In this document: positions 12,011 through 23,079 of the stretch, piece after piece
Position numbering within the stretch: position 1 is the first letter of the stretch
Layout of the letters: each line of letters starts with the position of its first letter
NCBI GenBank assembly: GCA_025617745.1
Contig: CM046863.1
Coordinates: forward strand, 2,108,001 to 2,172,000
Source: Heliocidaris erythrogramma
Taxonomy: Eukaryota > Echinodermata > Echinoidea > Camarodonta > Echinometridae
Direction of reading: 5' to 3'
DNA: 64,000 bases
Notes under the pieces: generated by a model
Told to the model about the DNA's origin: nothing
The model's input: only the letters and a program-made list of their open reading frames with translations
The model's database searches: none
Made by a program: the position numbers and the translations under genes

Positions 12011-13390
12011 TATCAGGTTTTAAAATTAAAAAATATATATATATAGGAAAAAAAGAAGAATTGTATGAAATTTATGAAAAATCGTCGAAATTCATACTCT
12101 GTGAGTTGTGTTCAACAGAATTAATTTGTGTTGGCGATCCATATACTCGACAAACTTTTGACAAATCAAACGTACGTATTGCAGTATGATTGCGTATTAT
12201 TTTTTACATACGGTACATCCGATCCATATCCGCCGGACCCGCGGCGCGCGTGTGATGTGCATGTGGCGGACGCGACGGCGTGTGCCCAGCCCGAGGCCAC
12301 TGGCCGGCGCGGCTAGGTATAGCAAGTGCGAGGCTAGCTGCTAGGCTAGGCGCGAGCTGGCTATATGCTAGTCCAATAGCCGCTAGGCCATCATCATGGC
12401 TCATGCGCCGTACAAAATATACAATGTACAACTTCAAGGCCAAAGGAGGCGGAGCTGATTTCGTGCAGTGGCCAGGTCCCAGGACCAACTAAGGAATTTC
12501 AGCCTTTGAAGTTTGAGGAAAATTGTGGGTGCAGCATCCCTATGCATAGGCTATATTTTTGTTGCATAAGCACTTAGAATTGCAGAACTTTTTGAGGGAT
12601 TTATTTCAAATAACAATTCTAAACAAATATATTGTGTTCATATGTTGTTTCTCTGCAGTTTTCCTCAGTAAAATATCCAGATACTTTTGGATGTGCGTGT
12701 ATAATCAGGGCAATGTGAACGTTACGTTGTATGAACTTCAAATCTATACTCATCTTTGCACTTCTAATACGAATTCAGGTCTCAAAAAGCACAACTCAGT
12801 TGTAGTTAATTGTTAAACAGTTCGTTGTGTTCAATTACCAAAATTGCACTGTTTGCACATCAAAAAAAAAAAGTAAAAAAAAAAAATGTTATTAACATTG
12901 GGTATGTATCTTCATGAATATTTTGCTCAAGCTCCCAACAAAATGTATGAAATGAGTAAAGATGTTGTGCACTTGTACATTGCCTCTTTAACAAACAAGA
13001 CGTTTGGAAGTGACAGTGTGTTCTATAAAAATCTGTATTAACAATTAAATAATTACCTCATACACTTTATGATAGCACAACCTTTACAGGTGATGAGAAT
13101 TTGCCGAAACTAGAACTAGAAAATCATTATTATGAAAACGGTTTGATAATATTTGGATTAGTTTGTGCATTTTAGACATATGGTTGATGCATTGATTGGT
13201 CTGAAAATACGACTCACTAACCCTCACTAATGCTTGATGCCTTTTGCAAAAACTATGATTTAATTATATTTTGATGTGATATTTATTGTGAAAAAGATGC
13301 CTTTGAATTCGTGTTTATAATCAGGGCACTGTGAATGTTACACTGTCTAAACTACAAACTTACTACTTGCATTCACTTCTACAGCTAATG
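12011..13390. other. No gene seen; local GC-rich patch at ~12220-12400 and a short duplication
   Basis: 12220-12400 is strikingly GC- and CpG-rich for this window ('ggcggacgcgacggcg'), but no supported exon lies in it. The segment near 12695-12760 recurs at about 13310-13385, sharing 'tataatcagggca' and 'tgtgaa(c/t)gtta', which points to an old duplication. Confidence 0.45.
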
Positions 13391-13394
13391 CATA

Positions 13395-14335
13395 ACTAAT
13401 AACAACCACTGGCGTAGACAGGGGGGGGGGGGGCACAAGGGCTCCCTGCACCAACCCCTGTCACATACAGCGCATGCAGTATTGCGCCCTAATAACTGAA
13501 AAGCAGTCATGGCGTCGACTATAACTTTCCGCCTAAACAAATTGTTTGCTATAATCCGTTTTCTTTCTCTTAAATTTGCTAAAACGTCAGAGCTTTCGCG
13601 CTTCGCGCTCATCCTTGTTACAGTGCAGTATTACGTCCAAAATAACTGAAAAGCAGCCAGGGCGTCGAACTAACATTCCGCCTAAAAAGGTGCTAAAACG
13701 TTAGAGCTTTCGCGCTTCGCGCGAGAAGGAGGGAAACTCCTCCTTCCTGCACCCACCCCCACATACCGTGCAATATTGCTCCAAATAAATGAAAAGCAGT
13801 CGGTTCGTCGAACTATAACTTTCCGCCTTTGTTTGCTACAAGCCGTTATCTTTCTCTCAGATTTGCTAAAATATCAGAGCTTTCGCGCTTCGCGCGGGAA
13901 GGGGGACCCCCCCCCCCCCTGCGCCCATCCCTGTTGCAGTACAGTATTACGCCCAAATAACGTAAAAGCAGTCCGGACGTCGAAATAACTTTCCGCCTAA
14001 AAAAGGTGCTACGAGCCGTTATCTTTCTCTCAAATTTGCTATAAAACGTCAGAGCTTTCGCGCTCCGAGCGGGAAGGGGAAATTACCCCCTTCCTGAACC
14101 CACCCCTGTTACATACAATGCTGTATTGCGTCCAAATAAGTGTAAAGCAGTCCTGACCTCGAAATACCTTTTCCCCTAAAAAAAAAGGGGGGGGGGTGCT
14201 ACGAGCAGTTATCTTTCTCTCAAATTTGCTATAAAACGTCAGAGCTTTCGCGCTTCGCACGGAAGGGGGGAATCTTCCCCCTCCCTGCACCCACCCCCTG
14301 GGGAGCACGCACCAATTTCGCACTCTTCGCGTGCT
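13395..14335. repeat. Tandem repeat, ~170-190-bp unit, about 5 copies
   Basis: The block 'agagctttcgcgcttcgcgc' or a variant occurs near 13589, 13702, 13877, 14049 and 14241. It is followed by a purine-rich stretch, poly-G/C, 'ctgcacccacccc', 'tattgcgccc', 'gaaaagcagtc' and 'aactttccgcctaaa'. The GCGC-rich palindromic core can fold. Open frames across it are repeat artefacts. Confidence 0.85.
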
Positions 14336-15525
14336 CACAACCGCCCCCTAAAATGACATCCTGGCTGTGCGGTTGGATCCTTCACGTCTGGCCCCCCACC
14401 ATTGGGTGTCGATCGCGGGAGGGGGGGGGGGGCGGTAGGGGTATATATCCCCCCAAAATATGAGGTGGGGTAATGGCCTGTTAATGCACTAAAAATCTAG
14501 TTTTTGAAGGTTTGAAATGCGAAAATTTTGGAAAGCTCGGTCGCTTTGCTCCCTCGCATAATTATTATCTTTCAGGATCTCGTAATTTCGCGCCCCCAGT
14601 AGGCCTATATTGTTCTTAAATAGCTTAAAGGGTTCAAAATTTGAAAAAAATAAAGATGTAATTGCTTTGCTCGATATATCATGTATGTGTCATATGACTT
14701 CTGCTAAATATTGCGCCCCCGATGTAAGATAAATAAAGTGTATAAAACAGCATTTGCAAAGGTTCAACTTTTGAAAGAAATCTCAACTTCAGGTAGCCTT
14801 GCTGAATTCCTCGACTCTTTCTCAAGCCTTTCAGGGTTTTCGTTAGTTTTGCTCCCGATTGTAGAAGTGAGTGAATAGAAAACCGCTTATCAATGCATAA
14901 AATTCGAGCTTCTCTACCGCTCAATTGCAAAATTTCCTGGGTAAAATGTACAAGAAATTGCGTTTTTTTAGGGTTAAAAATAGAAAAATTTGCCGCTCGG
15001 TGGCTTTGCTCCCTCGCTGACGTAGATAGGTTTGGGCACTCGGGGCGGGGGGGGGGGTGTGCATGTGAGCGTGTGTGTGTGTGTGTGTGTGTGAGGGTGT
15101 ATGTGTGTGTGTGTGAGGGTGTGTGTGTGTGAGGGTGAGTGTGTGTGTGTGTTTTCTTGTCAGGTCACGGGGGGGGGGGGGGGGTTATTGTGTTTGTGAA
15201 TCACCACCACAGGCACGGTACATGGCCTCGTCGTAACTTGGTACTCTGAGGATTGAGCTATCAGTATAAGGGAGTATACCCAAAAAAATATTTACCACTA
15301 CAACACTGGGTATCACCCATTTAATAGCGAACACAAATCTTCTGGATCTAGATTGGAATCAAGTAAACAGAAATTCTGGTAGAAAGACAACACCACTTTT
15401 TGTATTAGCTACCAAATTTTGGTAACAGCTATTATGATAGTGGTCACATTCACAACCAACGAGCAGATTCTAATCGCTGACTGTGTTTGTTAATCTAATT
15501 GCTATATATTTTATATTGGTTAGTT
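14336..15525. repeat. Gene-free stretch with (GT)n microsatellite at ~15060-15155
   Basis: The (GT)n tract is interrupted by 'gagggt' and lies between two G runs at about 15047-15056 and 15170-15184. Short degenerate blocks such as 'gctttgctccctcgc' at about 14547 and 15004 hint at another diverged repeat. No coding signal. Confidence 0.7.
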
Positions 15526-15529
15526 ACAT

Positions 15530-16440
15530 TTCCTTCTTTAGTTGAAAGATGTCATCTTCATTAATTCTGTTTCCATGGCAACAGATTTTTTTTAATAAAT
15601 CAAATTCCAAACTATATTCCAAACTAAATTTGTGAATATAATCAAACAGGCGGTAACAATAATTAGATGTTTACCATTATTTCATGTTGAAAACAAATAT
15701 AGTTCTGTATTTCATTAGAAATGCAATAAATTTATTTGTTACCATGGTAACGGCCTACACATTTAGTGGTCTCCTCCATCATCCCTTTACTTAAACAAAT
15801 TTTGATAAGTGAGTGTCGTGTAAAAGAGAAGATAATCACGTACAATACAAATATATTAATATTTACTTTTTTCGGTAGCATCGTTGTTTTTTTTTTTTTT
15901 TGCTCAAATATGTTTTTTTTTTGTCTTACTGTTTCCATAGCAACAGCCATTTTCAAACATGATGGACACCTTTTGTTTGAGTTTTTATCAAGTGAGAAAC
16001 TTGTGATACATTACTTTAAAATGTTATAATGTGTTTTGTCCTTCCTTAATCACGAATACATGACATTTTCTTAAATTCTACTGTTTGATCCGTTGCCATG
16101 GTAATAGTCCTTGTGGCCACGCCCACCTCTTATTTTAGGGCAAAGAAGCATATTCTGATAGTTAATGGTCCCATCTAACAGGGAAAAAAATCATTTTAAG
16201 ATTATTTCTAAGGGGGTGGAGACATTTCAGTTTTTGGCCCATAGACAATACTAATAAACATGGAATAATTGCCTTATACACTCTATAGATGTACCTTCAA
16301 ATAGTGTTTTTCAGTCAAAATGCGCATCCAGTAAAAACACATCGTTCTGTTTGGGATATCATAAAATGAGTTATACATTACCTTATCGGATAATTTCTTT
16401 TTTGTGTGTGACATGACAATATACATGATAGTAGGGCAGA
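15530..16440 (+). repeat. Dispersed repeat with spaced X-box-like palindromes
   Basis: This segment is a diverged inverted counterpart of 54320-55140. Shared blocks include 'aatcaaacaggcgg', 'ctttacttaaacaaatt' and 'tttggcccatagac'. It contains four matches to the RFX X-box pattern at 15569-15582, 15738-15751 (perfect GTTACCATGGTAAC), 15931-15944 and 16092-16105, spaced 169, 193 and 161 bp. It runs directly into the 158-bp array at 16480. Confidence 0.8.
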
Positions 16441-16479
16441 TATGTAACAAAAAATGGTCGAGTTGCTCGGATCCGGCAG

Positions 16480-17415
16480 AAAGTATAAAATTTGGTATAC
16501 TGGGGTATTTTGGGGCGCTGATTTCAAAAATTGCCGGCCCCCAGCGATCAGACCACCGGATCGGCCGCCATCTTGAATTTCAAAATGGCCGCCATGAAAA
16601 ATCATAAAAAATCGTTTTCTCGAGTTTTACATGACCTGTGGCACAGAAATTTGGCATATAGGGGTTTCTTTGGGTGCTGATTTCAAAACTGCCGGCCCCC
16701 AGCGATCTGACCCCCGGATCGGCCGCCATTTTGAATTTCAAAATGGCCGCCATGAAAAATCATAAAAAATCGTTTTCTTGAGTTTTACATGACCTGTGGC
16801 ACAGAAATTTGGCATATAGGGGTTTCTTTGGGTGCTGATTTCAAAACTGCCGACCCCCAGCGATCTGACCCCCGGGTCGGCCGCCATCTTGAATTTCAAA
16901 ATGGCCGCCATGAAAAATCATGAAAAATTGTTTTCGCGAGTTTTACATGACCTGTGGCACAGGAATTTTGCATTTAGGGGTATTTTGGGGTGCTGATTTA
17001 AAAAATTGCCGGCCCCCAGCGATCTGACCACCGGGTTGGCCGCCACCTTGATTTTCAAAATGGCCGCCATGAAAAATCATGAAAAATCTTTTTCTCGAGT
17101 TCTACATGACCTGTAGCACTGGAATTTTGTCTATGGGGGTATTTTGAGGCACTGATTTCAAAAATTGCCGGTCCCAAGCGATTTGACGACTGGTTCGGCC
17201 GCCATCTTGAATTTCAAAATGGCCGCCATGCTAATTCATGAAAAATCATTGTCTTGAGTTTTACATAACCTATGGCACTGGAATTTGGCACACAAGAGTA
17301 TTTTTGGGCGCGATTTCAAAAATTGCCAGCCCCAGTGATCTGAACACTGGGTCGGCCGCCATAAAAATCATTAAAAATTGTTTTCTCGACTTTTACATGA
17401 CCTGTGGCACTAGCT
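16480..17415 (+). repeat. Left array: ~158-bp tandem repeat with YY1-like motifs, about 6 units
   Basis: The block GGCCGCCA(T/C) recurs at 16563, 16721, 16879, 17038, 17197 and 17354, a spacing of 157-159. Each unit contains 'gccggcccccagcgatctga', a GGCCGCCAT(C/T)TTGAATTTC block, 'aaaatggccgccatgaaaaa' and 'ttttacatgacctgtggcac'. CAAGATGGCGGCC, read on the minus strand, matches the YY1 consensus. The same repeat appears in opposite orientation at 27270-27900. Confidence 0.93.
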
Positions 17416-17823
17416 GTAACTAGGTAGAAATGGGTATTTTCACATTCTAAATTCAAATATGGACTGATAGAAAATATCTAAAAATCATCATAGCCGCCAT
17501 TCGATTGAACATACGGAAAATCATACCCATCACTTTAAATTATAATATGACTGCCACGGAAATTCGATCTGTTTTAAATGACAAGTGGTTATGAAAATTT
17601 GGTACCAAAAGGTATTTTCATGGTAAATGTGTAAGTGTGTACATGTCAAACATTTGACGAACAATATCAACACAATTTTTAATTAAAATATGGCCGACAC
17701 GAGTAATATCAAGGAAACCCCTATTTATATGGAATATGAAATTTTGATATGGCTGCTAAACTGGAATGTTGAATAGCCCAAGGCTGAGCGTAACCCTTGA
17801 ATTTTCATTTAAAACTTAAAGAC
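17416..17823. other. No gene seen; decayed extension of the 158-bp repeat
   Basis: Weak echoes of the array persist ('tggccgacacgagtaa', 'aaattttgatatggctgc'). No coding signal. Confidence 0.4.
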
Positions 17824-17826
17824 AAT

Positions 17827-18150
17827 GGGCAGTATTCCACTAATTTAAGCTGGGACTAAGTCCAGACTAAGCTGGAATTTTAGTTCATGCTTCTATGGAA
17901 TGCCATGTTACAACTTCTACATCAATATTTATGACAGAATTATGTTACCAAAGGACCTCCTGAAAATTAAGTTCATACTTGTGCATGGTAACACGTTAAC
18001 GTCACTGCAACATTAACTTGGTTTGGGCATTTCGTCGCTGAATTAATATGATTTATACGCAATTTGGATGGGGCAACAAATGGCACTCCATAAAAGTGTG
18101 GACTAAGTTAAGCCAGGCTTAACTTAGTCTGCGCTATCGGAATACCACCC
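17827..18150. mobile_element. Short TIR element (MITE-like), 324 bp
   Basis: The left end 'gggcagtattccactaattt' and right end 'atcggaataccaccc' form an imperfect terminal inverted repeat. Inner paired blocks 'ctgggactaagtcc' and 'ggactaagttaagccagg' add secondary structure. The flanking bases AAT occur on both sides (17824-17826 and 18151-18153) and may be a 3-bp duplication. No coding capacity. Confidence 0.6.
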
Positions 18151-18459
18151 AATGATATTGTTGAACTGATTGAAATGTAAGATGAACCATAAGAAGACAG
18201 CCATTTTGAATTCAAGTTTGGCCACCATTACCATTTGGCCACCAACATTTTTTAGCACTGAACAATATTATAAACCCATTTTCTTGACTCTAAATGACAA
18301 AAGCCTCTAGCATCTTAAAAAGCACAAAAATATTATAGTTCAAGTGTTCACAGGCTTAAACCTGGAAAAGAATATCTGAAAAAAGTCCCTTACTAGTTTT
18401 ACCGTCATTCAGATTTAGCGATAAAAATGGTCCCAAAGTTCTCATCCAATGTACCTCTC

Positions 18460-21400
18460 CTACTCCTCATCTCGGAAGCATTGCCCAAAGCAGAAACATA
18501 GTCCTGTGCATGGCAGATTAGCTGCAAAACATTTGCAATTTCCAGTGCACCGCTTTTTACACTTGCACTTGATCAGTTCTCGGCACCCTTTTGACGCCTC
18601 TGGCAGTAGTGTCCAAAATGGATGCCATCCATCATCACCATCCTTCGTCCATCCCCAATCTTCAGGCGAAGGCAGCTCTGGGTTTGCACTTTGTGATTGT
18701 CCCCAGATGTGACCTGCTTGAAAGATTGCCCTCTTCACATGTTGACGTAGTGCTTCCTTTGTTGGTGGAATGTTCTCCAATTGCCGATTCCCTTGAGCAA
18801 AAAGCTGCTTACGTGCTTCGTTCACTTTCTTCAGAGAGGAAGTTCTACTGTACAGGACAACGAAAAACCTTTCAATGATGTCCATGTCATCATTTGTTAC
18901 TTCAACTGGTGCATTCGAGAGACGATTGAAGACCTCTCCCAAGTTTGGCATGGAAATCCATATGTCCCATACAGTCTTCTTGCCTATCCCTGCTAAGGCA
19001 GAAACGGTATCACACCCAGAAACAGCATGCAGGAACAGAAGTCCCCATGAGCGTTCGGGGCCTAGTTTTGTTGAAATGGTGTGAGCACCGATGTACCTAA
19101 GATTCTTTCCATGCCCAAAGGCCGACCACATCGCGATGCCATCCATTTTACTTGCCACTGCGATTGCCAGCACAACCACATCCGTGTCCGTTGCATGGAT
19201 TATGATACTTTGGTACCCTTGCTGATATGCCTGCCAAGCATGAAGCACCATACGTGTATCTGCTTCTTCATGTGTACATGGTTGAATGTTCTGCCACACA
19301 TCTGAATGAGGGTTTGATTTTACCTCTTCTCCCTGGGTTGTAAGAAGTGTTTTCCCATCTGGAACATTCATCGTCTGAAGAGAAGCTGCAAGGAAACTGA
19401 ACAATGTCTTCTTATTAGAATTTACACGAAGAAAACTGCTCCAGTTATGTGGTACCGACGTCTGTTCAGTTACATGGAGTGGTATGCCACTTCCACGACC
19501 AAGCCTGGTGCCTCCTTTTAGACTGTCCGATCTGTAGGTATCCCACACAACGTCAACACGTACTACTGTCTCCTCATTCAACTTTCGTGCAATGTATGGA
19601 AGAAACTGTTTCTGTGCATAATCACCAAATGTCCTGATCACACTACTGCATTTCTTAGGATCCAGCTGATGCACTAAGGCAGCCCCATCAAAAATGCAGA
19701 CTTCTGCAACGGGTGTTTCATCAGGACGTTCAGGATATGGGACAAGGGCTTCCAAACAGGGCACAAGATCGGCTTTGCTGGTTGGTGGGCGCATTGTATT
19801 AATATCTTCAGCCAATGCCGGAGGCCAACCGTGACATTCGTGTTCGAAGAATGCATCAAGATCACCATCTCTTGCCTGACAAGAAATGTACATTCGAGAG
19901 AACAGTTCAACATTGCTTTTCATATTAGTCATCTTCATCAGAGACTTTGCAGGTGTTTTCTTGGGCTTGGATTTGAACAGTCCCAGATTGTTCTTGGAAA
20001 TGTTGTCATAGAAACTGACAGAAGAATCATTCAGTCTCTTCTCTACAAATGCATTGAATTGTTTGTTGCCAGTTTCCTCCACAGATCGTAGTTGAGCTAT
20101 CACTTCATTAGGCATGATGACCTTGGTGTCAAGCACATACAGATCTTTAGTGTCTTCGGCAAATGGGTTCCCCAGTTTCTCGAACGAACTGATTGAATTG
20201 TTGAGATCTGATGCAAAGGATTTCTGCACACTAGGTAACTGATCATGGTGACGGACATCAGGTTCCTTCTGGCTCTGGAACTGGTCTTCAAACTCACTCA
20301 CGATTCTTGCTATTTCAGGACCAGCCACCATCCATCGGCGAAGAGCTGCTTCATTCTCAGTAATTCCTATGACTCCACCATCACCTTTAACTACGGCATT
20401 CTGCTGCTCATGTACCTGGTCATTTGCTATTGCAGAGAACCTGTGTGATGACTTCTGAGTGACAAATTTCCCATCGACAAATGCACGATGAGTATTCATG
20501 GAATTGTTTGGAAGCCCCTGGAGATCTGTGAGATGCACTGTCAACCATCTAGCATAATGGTAATGATCCATGGCAAACATCCATGGAATGATTGCCCTAA
20601 GGGTCTCCACGTACAGCATGTAGTTGGCTTCCCTCTGTGATCTTATGAATGCAAGGAGAAGGCATTCCAACTGCAGAACTTTATTCCAGTAACAAAACTG
20701 CGGGTAATCTGTGGCCATCTTGAGCTTCCAAGCATCGAATGATTTGATATCTTCACTTGCACAGGTTTTGAGGTAGTCTTCGTATGCTCTTTGCTGTAGA
20801 GAATAAAGTGCCGCAGCAGTGACCTGGTGTGCCCATTGGGCCCTGGAAGTTTGCGATCCTTTCTGAAGACTTTCTGCTCTCGCTTCTGTTGTTACACCTG
20901 CATTAGTCATCACACTCGTCCAACCACTCCCTTCTAAGAAGTCACCAATTACTTTCAACAATGCCATCTCTATGTGAAGTCCTCCCATCATCACCACAAA
21001 CTTGTCTTCGCCATATACACTTGGCCATGTCCACTGGATCTTCTTTGCTATAGCATAGAGAGGTTGATCAACTGTGAGAACAGGAACCTGTCCCGGATTC
21101 ACTAGATCTGTTGCCTGCTTGATTAAGTTCATCCCATGTTTCACCATTGCCAATGTATGAGCACTCTCTCGGAACATAGGTAACAGTCCTGTAATAGCAG
21201 GTGGTCGAGGAACTCCAACCTGTAGATTCGCCATGTAGGCTGCCCAGGATATGTTCTCTTCACTCTCTAGACTTCCGTTCTCGTGCAGTCTGTGTACAAA
21301 AGAAAGCCATTGACTTTCCTTGTCCTCTATTCTGGTCGACACATTTGGAGTTGACTGACCTTTAGATTTTCTTGGAATGGGCTGATTAGATGGAAATGCT

Positions 21401-23079
21401 GCAGGAGGGACATCACTGTAAGATGTAGGTAGGGCAGTTATGACTTTCCTACGCTTACTCTTCTCATTCGCAGTGAAGTTCTCATGATTTCTAATCGTAC
21501 CACTATTATCCTGTGAAACATGTTGTGTAAGTGAAATTGCTGTACCGTGAAATGAACTTCGAGAGGATACGGAGGATGGGTTGTGATCTATGTTATCCAG
21601 GTTCCCTGTTGTGAATAACCCACTTCGCAGTTTGGTTGGACACACAACACGGTCTTTTTCGTAGACTTCAATAACCCTGTTCGCCTCATCTGTGGATACT
21701 TGCAGGACACGATCATAGGAAACAGACACACCATATTGAAAAAGAACATCAACAAGATCCCGTTTCCTTGTTTTGCTATGAATGAGCAGACCCAGGTAAA
21801 GCGGTAGAGATGTTTCACGCTCCACATTGTGACGTACTGCTGCAGTTTCCAACCTGCCTCGTTTGATGGTGTTGAATGTGACAAGTTGGCTTAAGGATTG
21901 TACATGGACACTTACACCTTTCTTGATCGCAGTCTGTTTTTTAATGTTTGTACCAGCAAGGATCATTTGCATCAACGCTGTCAATGACGGTGCTGTGTTG
22001 TTAGATGATTCATCAAGAAGGGATCCATTAAATTGATACTGCCTCTGGAAAATATCTTTGCGCACAATCTGGGCAGCTCTCATAAGAATGACAGCATCAT
22101 CATCGGAGCTTTGTCCACAGGCATGCAGTAAAGCTTCGCCAGTGTCCTCTTTGAATGACAAAAGAACTTCATGATTGGTTGTATGTGCCTCAAGACTTGG
22201 AAGCTGTCTCAGAAGCTTGTCTTTAATGTGAGTCGAATTAATCCTCTTTGACGCATCGCCTCCCAGTTGCACCAAACGCTCTGTATAAAGCTTTACGAGA
22301 TCTGCTAACTTGAACACAGTATAGCTACCATCTGTGCACTTCATTTCTTCCAAATAGGACACCAGTTCCGCCAATGCTACTGATTCTAGTTGCATAGTTT
22401 CATTTGAACTGGCTTGTACTTCATTCTTCCTTACAAATGATCTGTATCGGGTGTGAAGGGCAGTCAGACACTTCTTGTGATATACAGCACCTGATGCTGT
22501 CATATCACCTACTGATAATTTAGCTAGAAGTTCTGTTTCTCTCAGTTCTGTCGCCATCATTCGAACTTTTGAATCTAAATTTAGTGTTGCTGCCCTGTGA
22601 ACTATTTGATCATTATTAATAACTGTATCGCAAAAGAAACATGTGCTAGCATCACTTTGTGTTACAGATGATGATGCAAAACTTGTTCTTAGTCTTTTCT
22701 TAACAGGCGAGAAAACTTCCTCATCAAGTTTATTTTCTGCAGCCCGTTTCCTTGCCCTTGATTCAGCTCGACCCACATTATAACTGCAACACTGCCTGTA
22801 ACATCTCTTGTGCCATTTGGCAGCATGAGTACCTAGTGTTTCTGCAATACCGCAACCTTCATCCAGTCGGGAAATGTTTATCCCACAAGGCAAAGCACCT
22901 ACATCATTCAGTGTTCTGAGGTTCTGGGCAAGAGTCTCGTAGACATCTCGACTTGACTGATTGCTGGCTCTACTGGCATCTCTGAGTAGTTCATTTTCTG
23001 AGTATTCCTGGCAAAGAGCGCATAGGCTCCAGTCTGTTGGCCTTGCCATTGTTGACGGTGCTTTCTCTGATGTTGACAT
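18460..23079 (-). CDS. Large unclassified protein: paired CxxC/HxxC modules, PIN/FEN-like block and CXC-like tail
   Basis: One uninterrupted exon of 1,539 codons plus a stop. ATG 23077-23079 is chosen because a strong 3' splice site (CTTTCTCTTTCAG) ends at 23085, five bases upstream, so the few in-frame codons beyond it are probably intron. Two similar modules open the protein: C20-x2-C23...H90-x2-C93 and C147-x2-C150...H201-x2-C204, likely zinc-binding. Conserved-looking blocks follow: DNIDHNPSS (~494-502), SFHGTAISL, VDQPLY (D671), GGLHIEM (~699-705) and HEQQN-VVKGDGG (~890-902). A PIN/FEN-type nuclease-like region spans ~1126-1400: FDGAAL, HEEADTR (~1270), TDTDVVVL (~1297-1304) and SGCDTVSALAGIGKKT, which resembles a FEN helix-turn-helix. 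A Cys-rich CXC-like tail occupies ~1499-1535. From memory, similar multicopy proteins occur in urchins, corals and amphioxus without assigned function. Its position between inverted repeat arrays suggests a mobile-element origin; function is not known. Confidence 0.85.
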   Translation of the reverse strand: MSTSEKAPSTMARPTDWSLCALCQEYSENELLRDASRASNQSSRDVYETLAQNLRTLNDVGALPCGINISRLDEGCGIAETLGTHAAKWHKRCYRQCCSYNVGRAESRARKRAAENKLDEEVFSPVKKRLRTSFASSSVTQSDASTCFFCDTVINNDQIVHRAATLNLDSKVRMMATELRETELLAKLSVGDMTASGAVYHKKCLTALHTRYRSFVRKNEVQASSNETMQLESVALAELVSYLEEMKCTDGSYTVFKLADLVKLYTERLVQLGGDASKRINSTHIKDKLLRQLPSLEAHTTNHEVLLSFKEDTGEALLHACGQSSDDDAVILMRAAQIVRKDIFQRQYQFNGSLLDESSNNTAPSLTALMQMILAGTNIKKQTAIKKGVSVHVQSLSQLVTFNTIKRGRLETAAVRHNVERETSLPLYLGLLIHSKTRKRDLVDVLFQYGVSVSYDRVLQVSTDEANRVIEVYEKDRVVCPTKLRSGLFTTGNLDNIDHNPSSVSSRSSFHGTAISLTQHVSQDNSGTIRNHENFTANEKSKRRKVITALPTSYSDVPPAAFPSNQPIPRKSKGQSTPNVSTRIEDKESQWLSFVHRLHENGSLESEENISWAAYMANLQVGVPRPPAITGLLPMFRESAHTLAMVKHGMNLIKQATDLVNPGQVPVLTVDQPLYAIAKKIQWTWPSVYGEDKFVVMMGGLHIEMALLKVIGDFLEGSGWTSVMTNAGVTTEARAESLQKGSQTSRAQWAHQVTAAALYSLQQRAYEDYLKTCASEDIKSFDAWKLKMATDYPQFCYWNKVLQLECLLLAFIRSQREANYMLYVETLRAIIPWMFAMDHYHYARWLTVHLTDLQGLPNNSMNTHRAFVDGKFVTQKSSHRFSAIANDQVHEQQNAVVKGDGGVIGITENEAALRRWMVAGPEIARIVSEFEDQFQSQKEPDVRHHDQLPSVQKSFASDLNNSISSFEKLGNPFAEDTKDLYVLDTKVIMPNEVIAQLRSVEETGNKQFNAFVEKRLNDSSVSFYDNISKNNLGLFKSKPKKTPAKSLMKMTNMKSNVELFSRMYISCQARDGDLDAFFEHECHGWPPALAEDINTMRPPTSKADLVPCLEALVPYPERPDETPVAEVCIFDGAALVHQLDPKKCSSVIRTFGDYAQKQFLPYIARKLNEETVVRVDVVWDTYRSDSLKGGTRLGRGSGIPLHVTEQTSVPHNWSSFLRVNSNKKTLFSFLAASLQTMNVPDGKTLLTTQGEEVKSNPHSDVWQNIQPCTHEEADTRMVLHAWQAYQQGYQSIIIHATDTDVVVLAIAVASKMDGIAMWSAFGHGKNLRYIGAHTISTKLGPERSWGLLFLHAVSGCDTVSALAGIGKKTVWDIWISMPNLGEVFNRLSNAPVEVTNDDMDIIERFFVVLYSRTSSLKKVNEARKQLFAQGNRQLENIPPTKEALRQHVKRAIFQAGHIWGQSQSANPELPSPEDWGWTKDGDDGWHPFWTLLPEASKGCRELIKCKCKKRCTGNCKCFAANLPCTGLCFCFGQCFRDEE

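Noticed and set aside
12204..12492. Ala/Arg-rich open frames in a GC-rich patch
   Set aside because: Frames exist on both strands because stop codons are rare in GC-rich DNA; no family match and no splice signals stand out.
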